Of a stretch of 64,000 nucleotides of DNA, positions 42,762 to 51,722 are shown one piece after another. The notes beneath the pieces were generated by a model that worked only from the letters and a program-made list of their open reading frames with translations, ran no database searches and was not told the origin of the DNA. Made by a program: the position numbers and the translations under genes. Source of the stretch: an uncultured Alteromonas sp. (GTDB taxonomy: Bacteria; Pseudomonadota; Gammaproteobacteria; Enterobacterales; Alteromonadaceae); contig NZ_CAJXQY010000004.1 in assembly GCF_913058315.1 (NCBI RefSeq), forward strand, positions 20,282 through 84,281, in the 5' to 3' direction. How positions within the stretch are numbered: the first letter of the stretch is position 1; each line of letters begins with the position of its first letter.

Positions 42762-45761
42762 TCAACGCTCCCAAAGATACAGGCGACTGTCGTAGCTTTC
42801 GGCAACAACCCGCATATTCTGATTAATAAAATCCAATGTGTCGGCATCGATAATCCGGGTTAAACCGTCTACCGGGGCTGCCACAAAAAACACCCGGTCG
42901 TGTCGACTCAGGACATCCTGAAGTTCCTGTTTATTTCGTAACACCGGGTTTCCGACAAATTTATCCACGTAGTAAGGGCGCTGTTTCACCGTGTCATATA
43001 CCACCTTACGGTCGGTAATGGTTTGTACAAAATAGTCGCCTTTGTTCTCTACATAGTGTTCGGTGAGTAAAGGTATCGAAGTAATGAGTACATCTGAACT
43101 GCGCCAGTATTGAGAAAGTGCAAGCGACACTGACCGTCCGTCCATGCCTGCCAGGCCCGGTCGGTAATCCACCCGCATAGCATCAATATTGCCACTCATC
43201 AGGCGGTAGAGGTGCAGTCCACCAGCGCCGGCAGGGACCACTAACACCCACATAATGAGAGCGGCGGTGAGCGCGCCCTGAATGCGGAACACCTTGCCGC
43301 TTATGCGCTGACACTGGCGTTGGATCAGCATCAGCAATTTGACGAAGACAGCCGCCACAGCGAGTAAAAAGACCGGCAGTACGAAATAAAAATAGTGGGC
43401 ATTGTAGTAGCCCAGCAGATTGGTTAACGACAGATAAGCCATCACTACAAACAACACCACAAAGCTCAGTTTGCGGTCATAAAACATAAATATCAGTCCC
43501 AGCAGGAAGAATAAGCTCAGTCCAATGTGGGTTTCGGTGAAAAAGAAGTTATTGATGTAATACCAGGGCTCATAAGACGGCTGGGTGAAAGTCAGTTTGG
43601 GCGTAGCCAGGTCACTCTTACCAAAGCCCACCATAATGAAGGGCTCCTGGAGCAGCGAACGGCGAATCCCCTGGGCCGCTACCACAAAAATAATTAACAC
43701 CGCCGCAATCCACAGGTTCAGCTGAAAGAACCAGCGCCAGTCCTGCCAGCGTATTACCAGGGCCACAAAAGCCATAATTGGTAACACCAACCCTGAACCT
43801 TCCCAGCTCAGATAACTGCAGGCAAAAGCCAGTGCCGACAAGCCTGCGAGTTTAAGGGAAATCCGATCGCTGGCGAGTAACCGGTAAAACGCAATTAACG
43901 CGAGTAAATTAAAAAATTGAATTTGCGACGGGTGAAAGCAATTTTTCCCCCAGTATATTGCCCAGGGCGAAATAGCATAGAGCAAGCCAGCCGTTAAGCC
44001 GGTTAACCGGCCAAACCAGGCTGAACCACAATACATGATTAACAGGCAGGTTCCGGTACCAAAGAGCACGGCAGGAATACGCAGGGCAAAGTCACTGTAT
44101 CCAAACACGTTAACCGAAGTGGCGAGGAAATAAGGCACTAATTCATAGGTGGCCAACTCGACTTCCATACCTCCCACCATTAAATACGGATAGCCGCGCT
44201 CCACTACGCCTCTGGCAAAGCCCGCAATGGTCGCTTCATCCACGGTAAGCGCTTGTTGTTCGATATTCTGCAAGCGCAACAGCAGAGCCACCAGGGCTAC
44301 GACAGCACTCACGACATAGAAAGCTATATGACCCAGTTTGAACTGACTGGCGCTTTTCCACCCTCGGGGAATTATTCCACTCGTGTGCTTATTCACCGAT
44401 GCCGCCTGTTCAACGAGTACCGCAATAACCATCAGCATCCACACAATAAGCATCAGGTGTAAGGCACTTACAGAGAATATTTGCCGCGCATCAAACCGCA
44501 CATCCTGAGCCACAAACCAGGCCGCAATTAAACATAAAATGGCAATGGCATTGGCAAAGCAGGTACTGGTTAGCTGCGTCAGCAGCCCCACTCCCAACAG
44601 CCTGAATAGCGGCGCAACAAGCAGGATAAACCCCACTACAAGGGCCCCCTGCAACCAAGGACCGGCTTGTGCCACCGCCGGCGGCGTAAAGGCATCGGTT
44701 ACCGTGTAGGTATAGGTTTGTGGCACCGCCGGGGCTGCCATATTTACCTGCGTCCGCCCGGCTGTTGACTGAATATCATCCAGCGCCGAATGACTACTGC
44801 CGCCGCCGCCTCGAACTTGCCAATCGGCACCAATAAAGGTTGTAGACACCTGATAATCATTTCCCTGAATAAGCCCTCCCGCCACCAGCGGATCGACACC
44901 ATTATTCATGAGATTAATTTCTATACTGTTTTCGCCATCGCGCAGACGGGGCAATACCGAATTCAAGTGCAGCTGCGCGTCGGAGGGCGGATAGACGCCG
45001 CCACTAATACCATTAATCACCACCTCGTAAGGCACATCAGCGGCTAGTGCCAGCCATACCTGCCCGGTTGCCGACTTGTCGTAGCTAAAGGTGGTTGAGA
45101 GTGAAACCGACCAGTGCTGAGAGGCATTCAACACGAAGGACGGCGGACTGGGCAAGGCAAGCAATACCTCTGGTGGAATAGCCACCTGAGTTAACCGGTT
45201 TTCACCAGCTACCCTGCTCGAACGTGTCCAGAAGGCGTCATCGTAGCCTTTATCGAACCATTTATGACGGGTCGTGGTTTGCGGATATAACGCCTGGCTC
45301 TGCACCGTAGGATCAGAGAAAAATGTTTGTCGCTGGCCAAGCGCGTCAATAACGGTTAACTCGTATCGCAATGCTACCCTTGCCGGGAATGATGAGCGGT
45401 GCAATTCAAACGCCAGAATGTTATTGCCGGTTTGTAACTGACGGCTCAAGTCCAGCACGGCGGTAGCCTGTAACGAGCGACTTTCGGCCGCTTTAATAGC
45501 CTTGCCATTAACGTAAAGTTGCAGGCTGTCAGTACCGGAAACCTGCAGCACCGCCCGTTGTGGTGCATTATCCAGCTCGATGGCATGGCGAAAGTATCCA
45601 TTAGCGCCCTCAGAGGCCGTACTAATCCACTGACTTTGCGACCAGTTCAGTGACTTGCGGGGATTTGCCGCATCGACTGACTGCAGGTAGCCGAACAAAA
45701 CTGCGCTAACCATCAGGATGATAAGTGTAATGCCACTCCACCAGTGCTCTGCTTTCATCAT
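42762..45761 (-). CDS. GT-C membrane glycosyltransferase with N-terminal beta-sandwich domains
   Basis: A 999-residue protein. After one membrane helix, residues about 35-330 form one or two carbohydrate-binding-like beta-sandwich domains (YFRHAIELDNAPQRAVLQVSG, LQLYVNGKAI), as seen at the front of rhamnosidases and GH2 enzymes. Residues about 365-860 contain ten or more membrane helices with the GT39/GT83 loop signature LTVDEATIAGFARGV (Asp-Glu) and SPWAIYWGKNCFHPSQIQF. A soluble tail follows. GT-C enzymes use polyprenyl-phosphate sugars in the periplasm, so the GT2 protein of the same operon may supply the donor. Confidence 0.72.
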   Translation of the reverse strand: MMKAEHWWSGITLIILMVSAVLFGYLQSVDAANPRKSLNWSQSQWISTASEGANGYFRHAIELDNAPQRAVLQVSGTDSLQLYVNGKAIKAAESRSLQATAVLDLSRQLQTGNNILAFELHRSSFPARVALRYELTVIDALGQRQTFFSDPTVQSQALYPQTTTRHKWFDKGYDDAFWTRSSRVAGENRLTQVAIPPEVLLALPSPPSFVLNASQHWSVSLSTTFSYDKSATGQVWLALAADVPYEVVINGISGGVYPPSDAQLHLNSVLPRLRDGENSIEINLMNNGVDPLVAGGLIQGNDYQVSTTFIGADWQVRGGGGSSHSALDDIQSTAGRTQVNMAAPAVPQTYTYTVTDAFTPPAVAQAGPWLQGALVVGFILLVAPLFRLLGVGLLTQLTSTCFANAIAILCLIAAWFVAQDVRFDARQIFSVSALHLMLIVWMLMVIAVLVEQAASVNKHTSGIIPRGWKSASQFKLGHIAFYVVSAVVALVALLLRLQNIEQQALTVDEATIAGFARGVVERGYPYLMVGGMEVELATYELVPYFLATSVNVFGYSDFALRIPAVLFGTGTCLLIMYCGSAWFGRLTGLTAGLLYAISPWAIYWGKNCFHPSQIQFFNLLALIAFYRLLASDRISLKLAGLSALAFACSYLSWEGSGLVLPIMAFVALVIRWQDWRWFFQLNLWIAAVLIIFVVAAQGIRRSLLQEPFIMVGFGKSDLATPKLTFTQPSYEPWYYINNFFFTETHIGLSLFFLLGLIFMFYDRKLSFVVLFVVMAYLSLTNLLGYYNAHYFYFVLPVFLLAVAAVFVKLLMLIQRQCQRISGKVFRIQGALTAALIMWVLVVPAGAGGLHLYRLMSGNIDAMRVDYRPGLAGMDGRSVSLALSQYWRSSDVLITSIPLLTEHYVENKGDYFVQTITDRKVVYDTVKQRPYYVDKFVGNPVLRNKQELQDVLSRHDRVFFVAAPVDGLTRIIDADTLDFINQNMRVVAESYDSRLYLWER

Positions 45762-45766
45762 CCCCC

Positions 45767-47101
45767 CTACGTACCACTCAGGCCTTTAACGGCCCGGTAG
45801 TTCTTATCGCTATCTAAAGCAATAGACTGCTGATAGGCCTGGCGGGCCTCTGCAGGGTGACCCAGTGCGCTGAGACAATCGCCTTTTGACGACCAGACGT
45901 CAGCCGATACTGAGCGGTTTTTGGTGCTTTGCAATAATAGTTCTGCGGTGCTCACGCAAGACGAATACTGACGGGTTTGCTGATAAATTCGCAGTAGCGC
46001 CGTTTGTCCTACCAGATTACTACTAATTGCCAGCGACGATTTAAAATGACTTTCCGCCAGTCCCCATTCGTTGCGCCACAGATACAACAGCCCCGTTCGA
46101 TTATAAGCGTCCATGGTGATCCGTTGCTCAGTTCTGATGTGGGCATTTACCAGTGCCGGCTTAATATTGTCCTGTTGATTAGTGCTATTTAACCCCACGG
46201 CACTGGCTGATAATGCATTAATATCGGTGACTTCGCTAAACCGACCGGCACTGAATCGTTGTTCCAGCTGATAAGCTTTCGCCAAAGGCGTGGCCGGCCC
46301 ATAAATTGAAAAGTACAGGTAAGAGTGCAATAGCGTAAAACCCGGTGAATAGGTGAGTACCGGGTCCAGCGTCACCGCTTCATTGAGTATACCGATAGCC
46401 GCCGCAGGCTCCCCATTGTTAATGGCACGTACGCCCTGATTGAGCTTCAGATAGGCCAGCGATACCGACCCTATCCCGGTTGCAAAAAACGTTGTCAGGG
46501 CAAACAGCACTGCCAGCAAGCACGCAATCAGTTTGCGCGGGCTGCTCACCAAACAATAAACCGACACCATACAGCCGATCAGGATACTTAACTTGGCCCC
46601 CCACCCCAAAATCCCCAGCGAAGCCCTGATGCGGTCGGTGAAGTGGTAAGCGTCGAAGGCCAGCGCCGTTTCTACCGAACGCCCGGCGTTGGGAATAGTG
46701 TTTAACGCCAGAATGTGTTGAATATCCCGAAATGACTGGCTTTCAGTGATATACAGCTGAATACGTTCGCCATCGAGCAGACTAACGGAAAGGGCAAGAC
46801 AAACCATAAACGCCGTTAAGCCATAGCAAATCAGTAAACGCAGGGTAAACATGCGCAGCGCCGTGGTTAAAAAGATCAATGCGATCAGTCCCAGCACCAC
46901 CAGTTTAAACCGGCCGTTCTGGGCAGCCGGCTGCAAATCTGCCAACCGATACTCACCGGTCAGAGGCATTCCCACCCAGGTCCCCCCACTGCCAACCAGT
47001 ATTAATAACGCAGCCAGTAACAATACCGGGTGCTGCTCGATGAAGCGCCAGGGTTTTGTGGCCGTATGCAGTCCGGTTTGCAGGTAACTGAGAGCACGCA
47101 T
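45767..47101 (-). CDS. Membrane protein with periplasmic TPR repeats
   Basis: A 444-residue protein with about five hydrophobic helices in the first 220 residues and a soluble helical region after about 225 that reads as tetratricopeptide repeats (NGEPAAAIGILNEAVTLDP, GDCLSALGHPAEARQAYQQSIALDS). Similar proteins accompany Wzy-like or GT-C systems in exopolysaccharide loci, possibly as assembly scaffolds. No Wzy polymerase signature is evident. It sits 3 bases after the flippase gene and 5 bases before the GT-C gene, so it is probably their partner. Confidence 0.6.
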   Translation of the reverse strand: MRALSYLQTGLHTATKPWRFIEQHPVLLLAALLILVGSGGTWVGMPLTGEYRLADLQPAAQNGRFKLVVLGLIALIFLTTALRMFTLRLLICYGLTAFMVCLALSVSLLDGERIQLYITESQSFRDIQHILALNTIPNAGRSVETALAFDAYHFTDRIRASLGILGWGAKLSILIGCMVSVYCLVSSPRKLIACLLAVLFALTTFFATGIGSVSLAYLKLNQGVRAINNGEPAAAIGILNEAVTLDPVLTYSPGFTLLHSYLYFSIYGPATPLAKAYQLEQRFSAGRFSEVTDINALSASAVGLNSTNQQDNIKPALVNAHIRTEQRITMDAYNRTGLLYLWRNEWGLAESHFKSSLAISSNLVGQTALLRIYQQTRQYSSCVSTAELLLQSTKNRSVSADVWSSKGDCLSALGHPAEARQAYQQSIALDSDKNYRAVKGLSGT

Positions 47102-47104
47102 CCA

Positions 47105-48595
47105 TTAACTCCCGGATGCCGAATTATCGGCCAGTGGAGGAGCGCTCGAACGCTCTGTTAGCAAGCGGATGACCCGCTTCACCTCTGCCGGTTTCAACAC
47201 CCGCAACACAAACAGCCCGAAAACATAACTTACGACGTAAACCACTGAAAAAAGAATTTGTTCGGCTACGCCCTGAGGCGGCAACTGATAGGCCACCCAG
47301 CTTATAGCCGCACACAGGAGCACAGGACGAGCCAGTTGAGTTAACCAGGCATAGGCCAGTTGTACGCGGGATAAGAACACAATGCACAGCAGAAAATAGC
47401 TTAGCTCTCCGAGTAACGTTCCCCAGGCTGCGCCGGTTGCGCCCATCCGGGGAATAAGCAGCACATCGACCAAAGCGTTAACGATCAGGCAGCTCATTGC
47501 CGCCAGCAAATAGAAGCGTTGCTTACCTAATGCCATAAACACATAGCTGAGCAACATATTGACAAACAGGCCAATTATGGCAAATGCGAGGATCCGTAAA
47601 GCGGGCACCGCACTAACAAATGTCTGGCCATAAAAAAGCTCAATCAGGTTACCTGCCGACACAAACACATAACCACACAGCGGAATGGATACCAGTAAAA
47701 AACCGGTCAGGGTTAACGAGAAGAATGCCGGCAGTTTATCCGGCTCTTTGCTGGCCATTCGCGACATAGCCGGGAACAGTGGCAGACAAATAGCAAACGG
47801 GATCATATCGACAACCTGAACCACTTTATACGCCGCGCTGAATAACCCTACGGCACTGGCAGTTGCCAGTACGCCAAGCAATAGCGTATCGACCTGAAGG
47901 GTTAACCGGCGTATCACCATAGACGCGCCAATGGGCACTGCATCCTTTAACAGCTGCCAGGCAAAAGCGAAATCGCGGCCGAAACCAAAGCGTATAAACC
48001 TGGCTCTGACTACCAGATAAAAATAAGCATACTGACAAAGATTGGCCACCAGATATGCGGTGCAGATAGCCAGTAGCGAAGAAGAGAACACAGACCAGTG
48101 ATAGAACAGGTAAATGAGTCCCAGTAAAATAACCTTATGCACCACAAAGCTGATGGCGTTGTAGCTCATTTGCTCAAAAGCCCGGCAAACCGAAGAATAA
48201 ACAACAGAGTGATAGGTAGCCAGAACAGCCACGCCCATAATAATAGCCGCACTCTGTTGCTCGGCGGTAGTGAGACTAACCAGTGAGATCAGGGTGACCA
48301 GCGCAAGGATCACCGCCGATAATCCCCACGCCAGGGTCAGCACATTACTCATGATATATTGTGCTTTACTGGTATCCTTTGCTACTTCGCGAACAATTAA
48401 ATTGGTTAACCCAAAATCGGCCACCAACTGACAAACACTGGTGATCGCCAGGATGTAAGAAAACACACCAAACTGCTCTACCCCTAATAACCTGGCCGCC
48501 AACAGAACGATAATAAAACTCAGCAGTCCGCCAACCCCTTCGCTGGCAAACACCATCACCAGGTTTTTGAGTACACGCCCGTTGCCTGCCATCAC
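47105..48595 (-). CDS. Wzx-type polysaccharide flippase (MOP superfamily)
   Basis: A 496-residue protein of about 12-14 membrane helices. The N-terminal MVFASEGVGGLLSFIIVLLA followed by RLLGVEQFGVFSYILAI and the LADFGLTNLIVREVA loop are typical of Wzx/RfbX-like flippases that move undecaprenyl-diphosphate-linked oligosaccharides across the inner membrane. It lies within the operon between the TolC-like and TPR genes. Substrate is presumably the heptose-containing unit made by the upstream genes. Confidence 0.83.
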   Translation of the reverse strand: MMAGNGRVLKNLVMVFASEGVGGLLSFIIVLLAARLLGVEQFGVFSYILAITSVCQLVADFGLTNLIVREVAKDTSKAQYIMSNVLTLAWGLSAVILALVTLISLVSLTTAEQQSAAIIMGVAVLATYHSVVYSSVCRAFEQMSYNAISFVVHKVILLGLIYLFYHWSVFSSSLLAICTAYLVANLCQYAYFYLVVRARFIRFGFGRDFAFAWQLLKDAVPIGASMVIRRLTLQVDTLLLGVLATASAVGLFSAAYKVVQVVDMIPFAICLPLFPAMSRMASKEPDKLPAFFSLTLTGFLLVSIPLCGYVFVSAGNLIELFYGQTFVSAVPALRILAFAIIGLFVNMLLSYVFMALGKQRFYLLAAMSCLIVNALVDVLLIPRMGATGAAWGTLLGELSYFLLCIVFLSRVQLAYAWLTQLARPVLLCAAISWVAYQLPPQGVAEQILFSVVYVVSYVFGLFVLRVLKPAEVKRVIRLLTERSSAPPLADNSASGS

Positions 48596-48600
48596 TTATC

Positions 48601-49944
48601 TCACTCAGACCGACAGGTTTGATTGCTGAACAACGACGCATCGGCATATTGCATCCACGCCTGATTGTAGGCGGCGAGTAGATTCAGCTGTGCAGTAATC
48701 TTGTCGTCTTCTGCCTGTACCAGTTCATCAAGTCCCGACAGGCCGTTCTCAACCCTCTCGTTTTCGCTGGTCAGCATTTGCTCGCGACGGGTTAATTCCA
48801 GTCTGGCAACCTCAATTTTGCTTTTCGAGCTGGCCAAATCGCCGGCAATGTTGGCCGCCTGCAGGCGCTTTATTTTGCGCAGGTAGTCCAGCTCTGAATC
48901 AATAGCCGTAACCGTTTTTCTCAGCGCCTTCGACTCTCCGTAATTACTGGCAACGGCGCCGAGTGGGTACTCTATGGTTAAGCCTATTTCACTGTAATCT
49001 TTGCGTAGTGCATTGCCAAAGTTATCCCCGGTACGTAATTTTACGTACAGGCCAAGGGAGGGTTTCAGCTTGCCATACTGGGCGTCGAGCTTGTCCTTTT
49101 CGAGCGCCAGTTTCGACTCCAGCAATGCAATATCCGGATGCGCCGACACCAACCGGTCGAGGTCATTCATTTGCAAGCGCCGCTCGGTAATAGCCGCTAA
49201 CTCTTTAAAGCTCTGCTGAGGTTGTGCATTTAATAACTCAACATCGCGCTGCAACATAAGCAGTAAAAACTGATAATTGACCTCTCGCTGGCGAATAGCA
49301 TCGTCAAGTTGGTCCTTAAGACTGGCATAGGCTGCACTGGCAGTGTAGAGGTCGTCGGTAGTGCTCACCCCGGCCTCTACTTTGGTTTTCATGTCATCCA
49401 ACTGCTGCAGCCGTTTTTCAACTAAAGGCAGCAAAACGTCCCGCTGGGCGCTGTACATCATAATATTAAAGTAATACTGGCTTACTAACGTCAGCGCTTC
49501 TCGGTGAGCGGTGCTCAATTGAGAGCGGGCAACCGACAGCTCAGACTCAGCTTCCGAATTGGCCAGTGCAGATTCACCCAACCATTTCCCTTCTTCATAA
49601 AGCCCCCAGTTCATATCAACCTTGCCTTGCCAGGCTTCGCCTTTTGAATAAAAGTTAGGTTGTTCAGGGTCCTGCACCGTGCCTTCCTGAACCGCAAAGA
49701 AGCTGGTGGGCTGACCTTTTGCGGCGTAGACGTCCAGTCCTACGGTCACGTCGGGCATCCATTTGTTTAACTCGGCATTCTCTACCCGCTGCCTGGCAGC
49801 GTCTAACTGTAACCGGACATTCGCTGTCATATCATGGGCTTTGCATGACATGTCAATCAACTGCTCGTAACTGTTAACCGGCACGGCAGCCAACGCTTTA
49901 ATCGACAGACAGCTAATGAATAATAATAAATACTTAGCTCGCAT
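48601..49944 (-). CDS. TolC-family outer-membrane efflux protein
   Basis: The ATG at 49,944 overlaps the end of the adaptor gene and gives 447 residues with signal peptide MRAKYLLLFISCLSIKALA. The remainder is dominated by the two helical-hairpin repeats of TolC proteins (LDAARQRVENAELNKWMPDVTVGL; GLTIEYPLGA as the beta-barrel part). It forms a probable export duct with the adaptor immediately upstream. No ABC, RND or MFS pump gene lies beside it, so its inner-membrane partner is unknown. Confidence 0.85.
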   Translation of the reverse strand: MRAKYLLLFISCLSIKALAAVPVNSYEQLIDMSCKAHDMTANVRLQLDAARQRVENAELNKWMPDVTVGLDVYAAKGQPTSFFAVQEGTVQDPEQPNFYSKGEAWQGKVDMNWGLYEEGKWLGESALANSEAESELSVARSQLSTAHREALTLVSQYYFNIMMYSAQRDVLLPLVEKRLQQLDDMKTKVEAGVSTTDDLYTASAAYASLKDQLDDAIRQREVNYQFLLLMLQRDVELLNAQPQQSFKELAAITERRLQMNDLDRLVSAHPDIALLESKLALEKDKLDAQYGKLKPSLGLYVKLRTGDNFGNALRKDYSEIGLTIEYPLGAVASNYGESKALRKTVTAIDSELDYLRKIKRLQAANIAGDLASSKSKIEVARLELTRREQMLTSENERVENGLSGLDELVQAEDDKITAQLNLLAAYNQAWMQYADASLFSNQTCRSE

Positions 49945-51091
49945 TACCCATCTCCACACTGTCTCCCTCTTTAAGGGCTTGCTGGCCTACCACCACGATG
50001 CGATCGCGTGGGTTCAATCCCGAGCGAATACCGACATAGCCCTGCTCGTAACCAATAATGGATACTTCTTTAAGATGTGCTTTTTGGGATTTGTCGATAA
50101 CAAATACAAAGCCACTGCGACCATTACTGCCAAGCAGAGCAATGGCCGGGATTCTGAGGGTATCCGCAGAGCCACTGGCTAATTCGATGGTAGCAATGCC
50201 GCCCATTCCGGGGCGCAAAATCAGATCAGGGTTATCAACTTTGGCATAAACAGAGACCGTATCGCTGATCCGGTCAACTTCATAACCCAAGCGCAGAATT
50301 TCCGCAGTAATAGTCCGTTCCGGAAAGGCATCTAAAGACACGCTCACTGGCTGCCCCAGCGACAACTCACCAAAATAACGCTGAGCCACTTTGGCTTCTA
50401 CATAGATAGGATTAGTCACACTCAGCGTAATGATTGGCATAGTCATACGCACCTGAGTATTTTCGAATGCTGACACCGTTGTTACCACGCCACCTACCGG
50501 CGCTTTTAACTGAACCTGTGAATACTCAAATTCGGCTTTCTGCACTTCATACTGATTGTTAATCAGCTTCGATTTGGCCTGTTTTTCTGCCAGGGTAGCT
50601 TTTGTAAACTCGTCTTTACCAACCAGGTTCTTAGCAAACAGTGATTCTACCCGGCTAAAATTCCGCTGGGCCTCCTCGTACTCTTCTTCGGCAATCTCGG
50701 CAACAGATTTAGCCAGCTCAACTTTGGCTTTGAGCTGATCTTCATAAAAGCTCACCAACACATCGCCTTTCTTAACCAAATCACCGACCTGCACACGCAC
50801 TTCACTGACCATGGCATTCGACCCCGGATAAATGGGCAGCTCCTGATTTTCCACCAGTGTTGCCTGGGTCACCAGGGTCGCTTTAACCGGTGCCGCTTCA
50901 ACTTCGATCACCTTCACCGGTATGGGCTTGTCGTTATCCCTGGCAAAACTGGCACTGGTAGTACTGAGGTGTGCTGAGATGATATTTAACGCCCAGTTTC
51001 CCAGGATCACTAACGCCACAATCAATACCACCAATAAGGTGACGGACAAGCGTTTTTCTATTTTCTGGTTAGCGCTGTTATTTGCTGCCAT
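49934..51091 (-). CDS. HlyD/RND-type periplasmic adaptor protein
   Basis: A 385-residue membrane-fusion protein: N-terminal membrane helix (about 15-35), lipoyl halves (NAMVSEVRVQVGDLVKKGDVL and VQLKAPVGGVVTTVSAFENT) separated by a coiled-coil hairpin (about 115-190), then beta-barrel and membrane-proximal domains (LRPGMGGIATIELASG). It pairs with the TolC gene overlapping its stop. The absence of a lipobox suggests anchoring by the membrane helix. Exported cargo could be the glycan or a related lipid; this is inference from context. Confidence 0.85.
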   Translation of the reverse strand: MAANNSANQKIEKRLSVTLLVVLIVALVILGNWALNIISAHLSTTSASFARDNDKPIPVKVIEVEAAPVKATLVTQATLVENQELPIYPGSNAMVSEVRVQVGDLVKKGDVLVSFYEDQLKAKVELAKSVAEIAEEEYEEAQRNFSRVESLFAKNLVGKDEFTKATLAEKQAKSKLINNQYEVQKAEFEYSQVQLKAPVGGVVTTVSAFENTQVRMTMPIITLSVTNPIYVEAKVAQRYFGELSLGQPVSVSLDAFPERTITAEILRLGYEVDRISDTVSVYAKVDNPDLILRPGMGGIATIELASGSADTLRIPAIALLGSNGRSGFVFVIDKSQKAHLKEVSIIGYEQGYVGIRSGLNPRDRIVVVGQQALKEGDSVEMGNAS

Positions 51092-51103
51092 AATTCATCC
51101 CAC

Positions 51104-51712
51104 TCACTTTAATCTGGCTGGCACCAGACTCATTAAAAAGCCGTTTATCTGCTGCCTGAGCGCTGGCGAGAAATACCAGAGCGCCAGTGCAAATCCGCCA
51201 AAAATCAGGGTTTCCCGGGTCATCACCCAAACGTTATGTAACGATAGGAGCTCCGCCATCGATGCGTGATTAGGTCCAAGGAAAAGCGTTACGGGTGCAT
51301 GAATTCGCTCCATATTAAATGGCCACAGAATAACAATGCCAAAACTGGGGTTAATACCGGGATTAGGCCCGGTGAACCAATCAACGAACACATGGCTCAA
51401 TAGGGTGGCAGACACCATGGTGGCCATCACCCGCCCTTTACGCTCTTCAACACCGGTTATCCGGGCAATAAGCCAGAATGTCAGGCCGCAGAGCAGAGCA
51501 AACATAATTGAGTGGGTTAACTGACCGTGTAAATAGTGGTGATGCTTACCCAGTAGGGGCCCTACCAGCAGATCGAGATCCGGTGCATTCGCTAAGAACA
51601 CCGCCGCGAAAACCGATCCCACGGTGAGTGGACTAACCCACTTCGGGCTAACCAGTCGACCAACCAATAAACAATCTATGCCACATAATGCGTGACCAAG
51701 TGTACTAGCCAT
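51104..51712 (-). CDS. YdjM-like membrane-bound metal-dependent hydrolase family protein (DUF457)
   Basis: A 202-residue protein with four or five membrane helices. The family motifs are visible: TLGHALCGI at the N-terminus, NAPDLDLL, and HGQLTHSIMFALL, then HVFVDWFTGPNPG, giving several His and Asp residues that may bind metal. DUF457 members such as E. coli YdjM are called metal-dependent hydrolases, but no substrate is known. They recur in polysaccharide loci. It lies 10-12 bases from its neighbours in the operon. Confidence 0.73.
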   Translation of the reverse strand: MASTLGHALCGIDCLLVGRLVSPKWVSPLTVGSVFAAVFLANAPDLDLLVGPLLGKHHHYLHGQLTHSIMFALLCGLTFWLIARITGVEERKGRVMATMVSATLLSHVFVDWFTGPNPGINPSFGIVILWPFNMERIHAPVTLFLGPNHASMAELLSLHNVWVMTRETLIFGGFALALWYFSPALRQQINGFLMSLVPARLK

Positions 51713-51722
51713 AACGTCTCTT

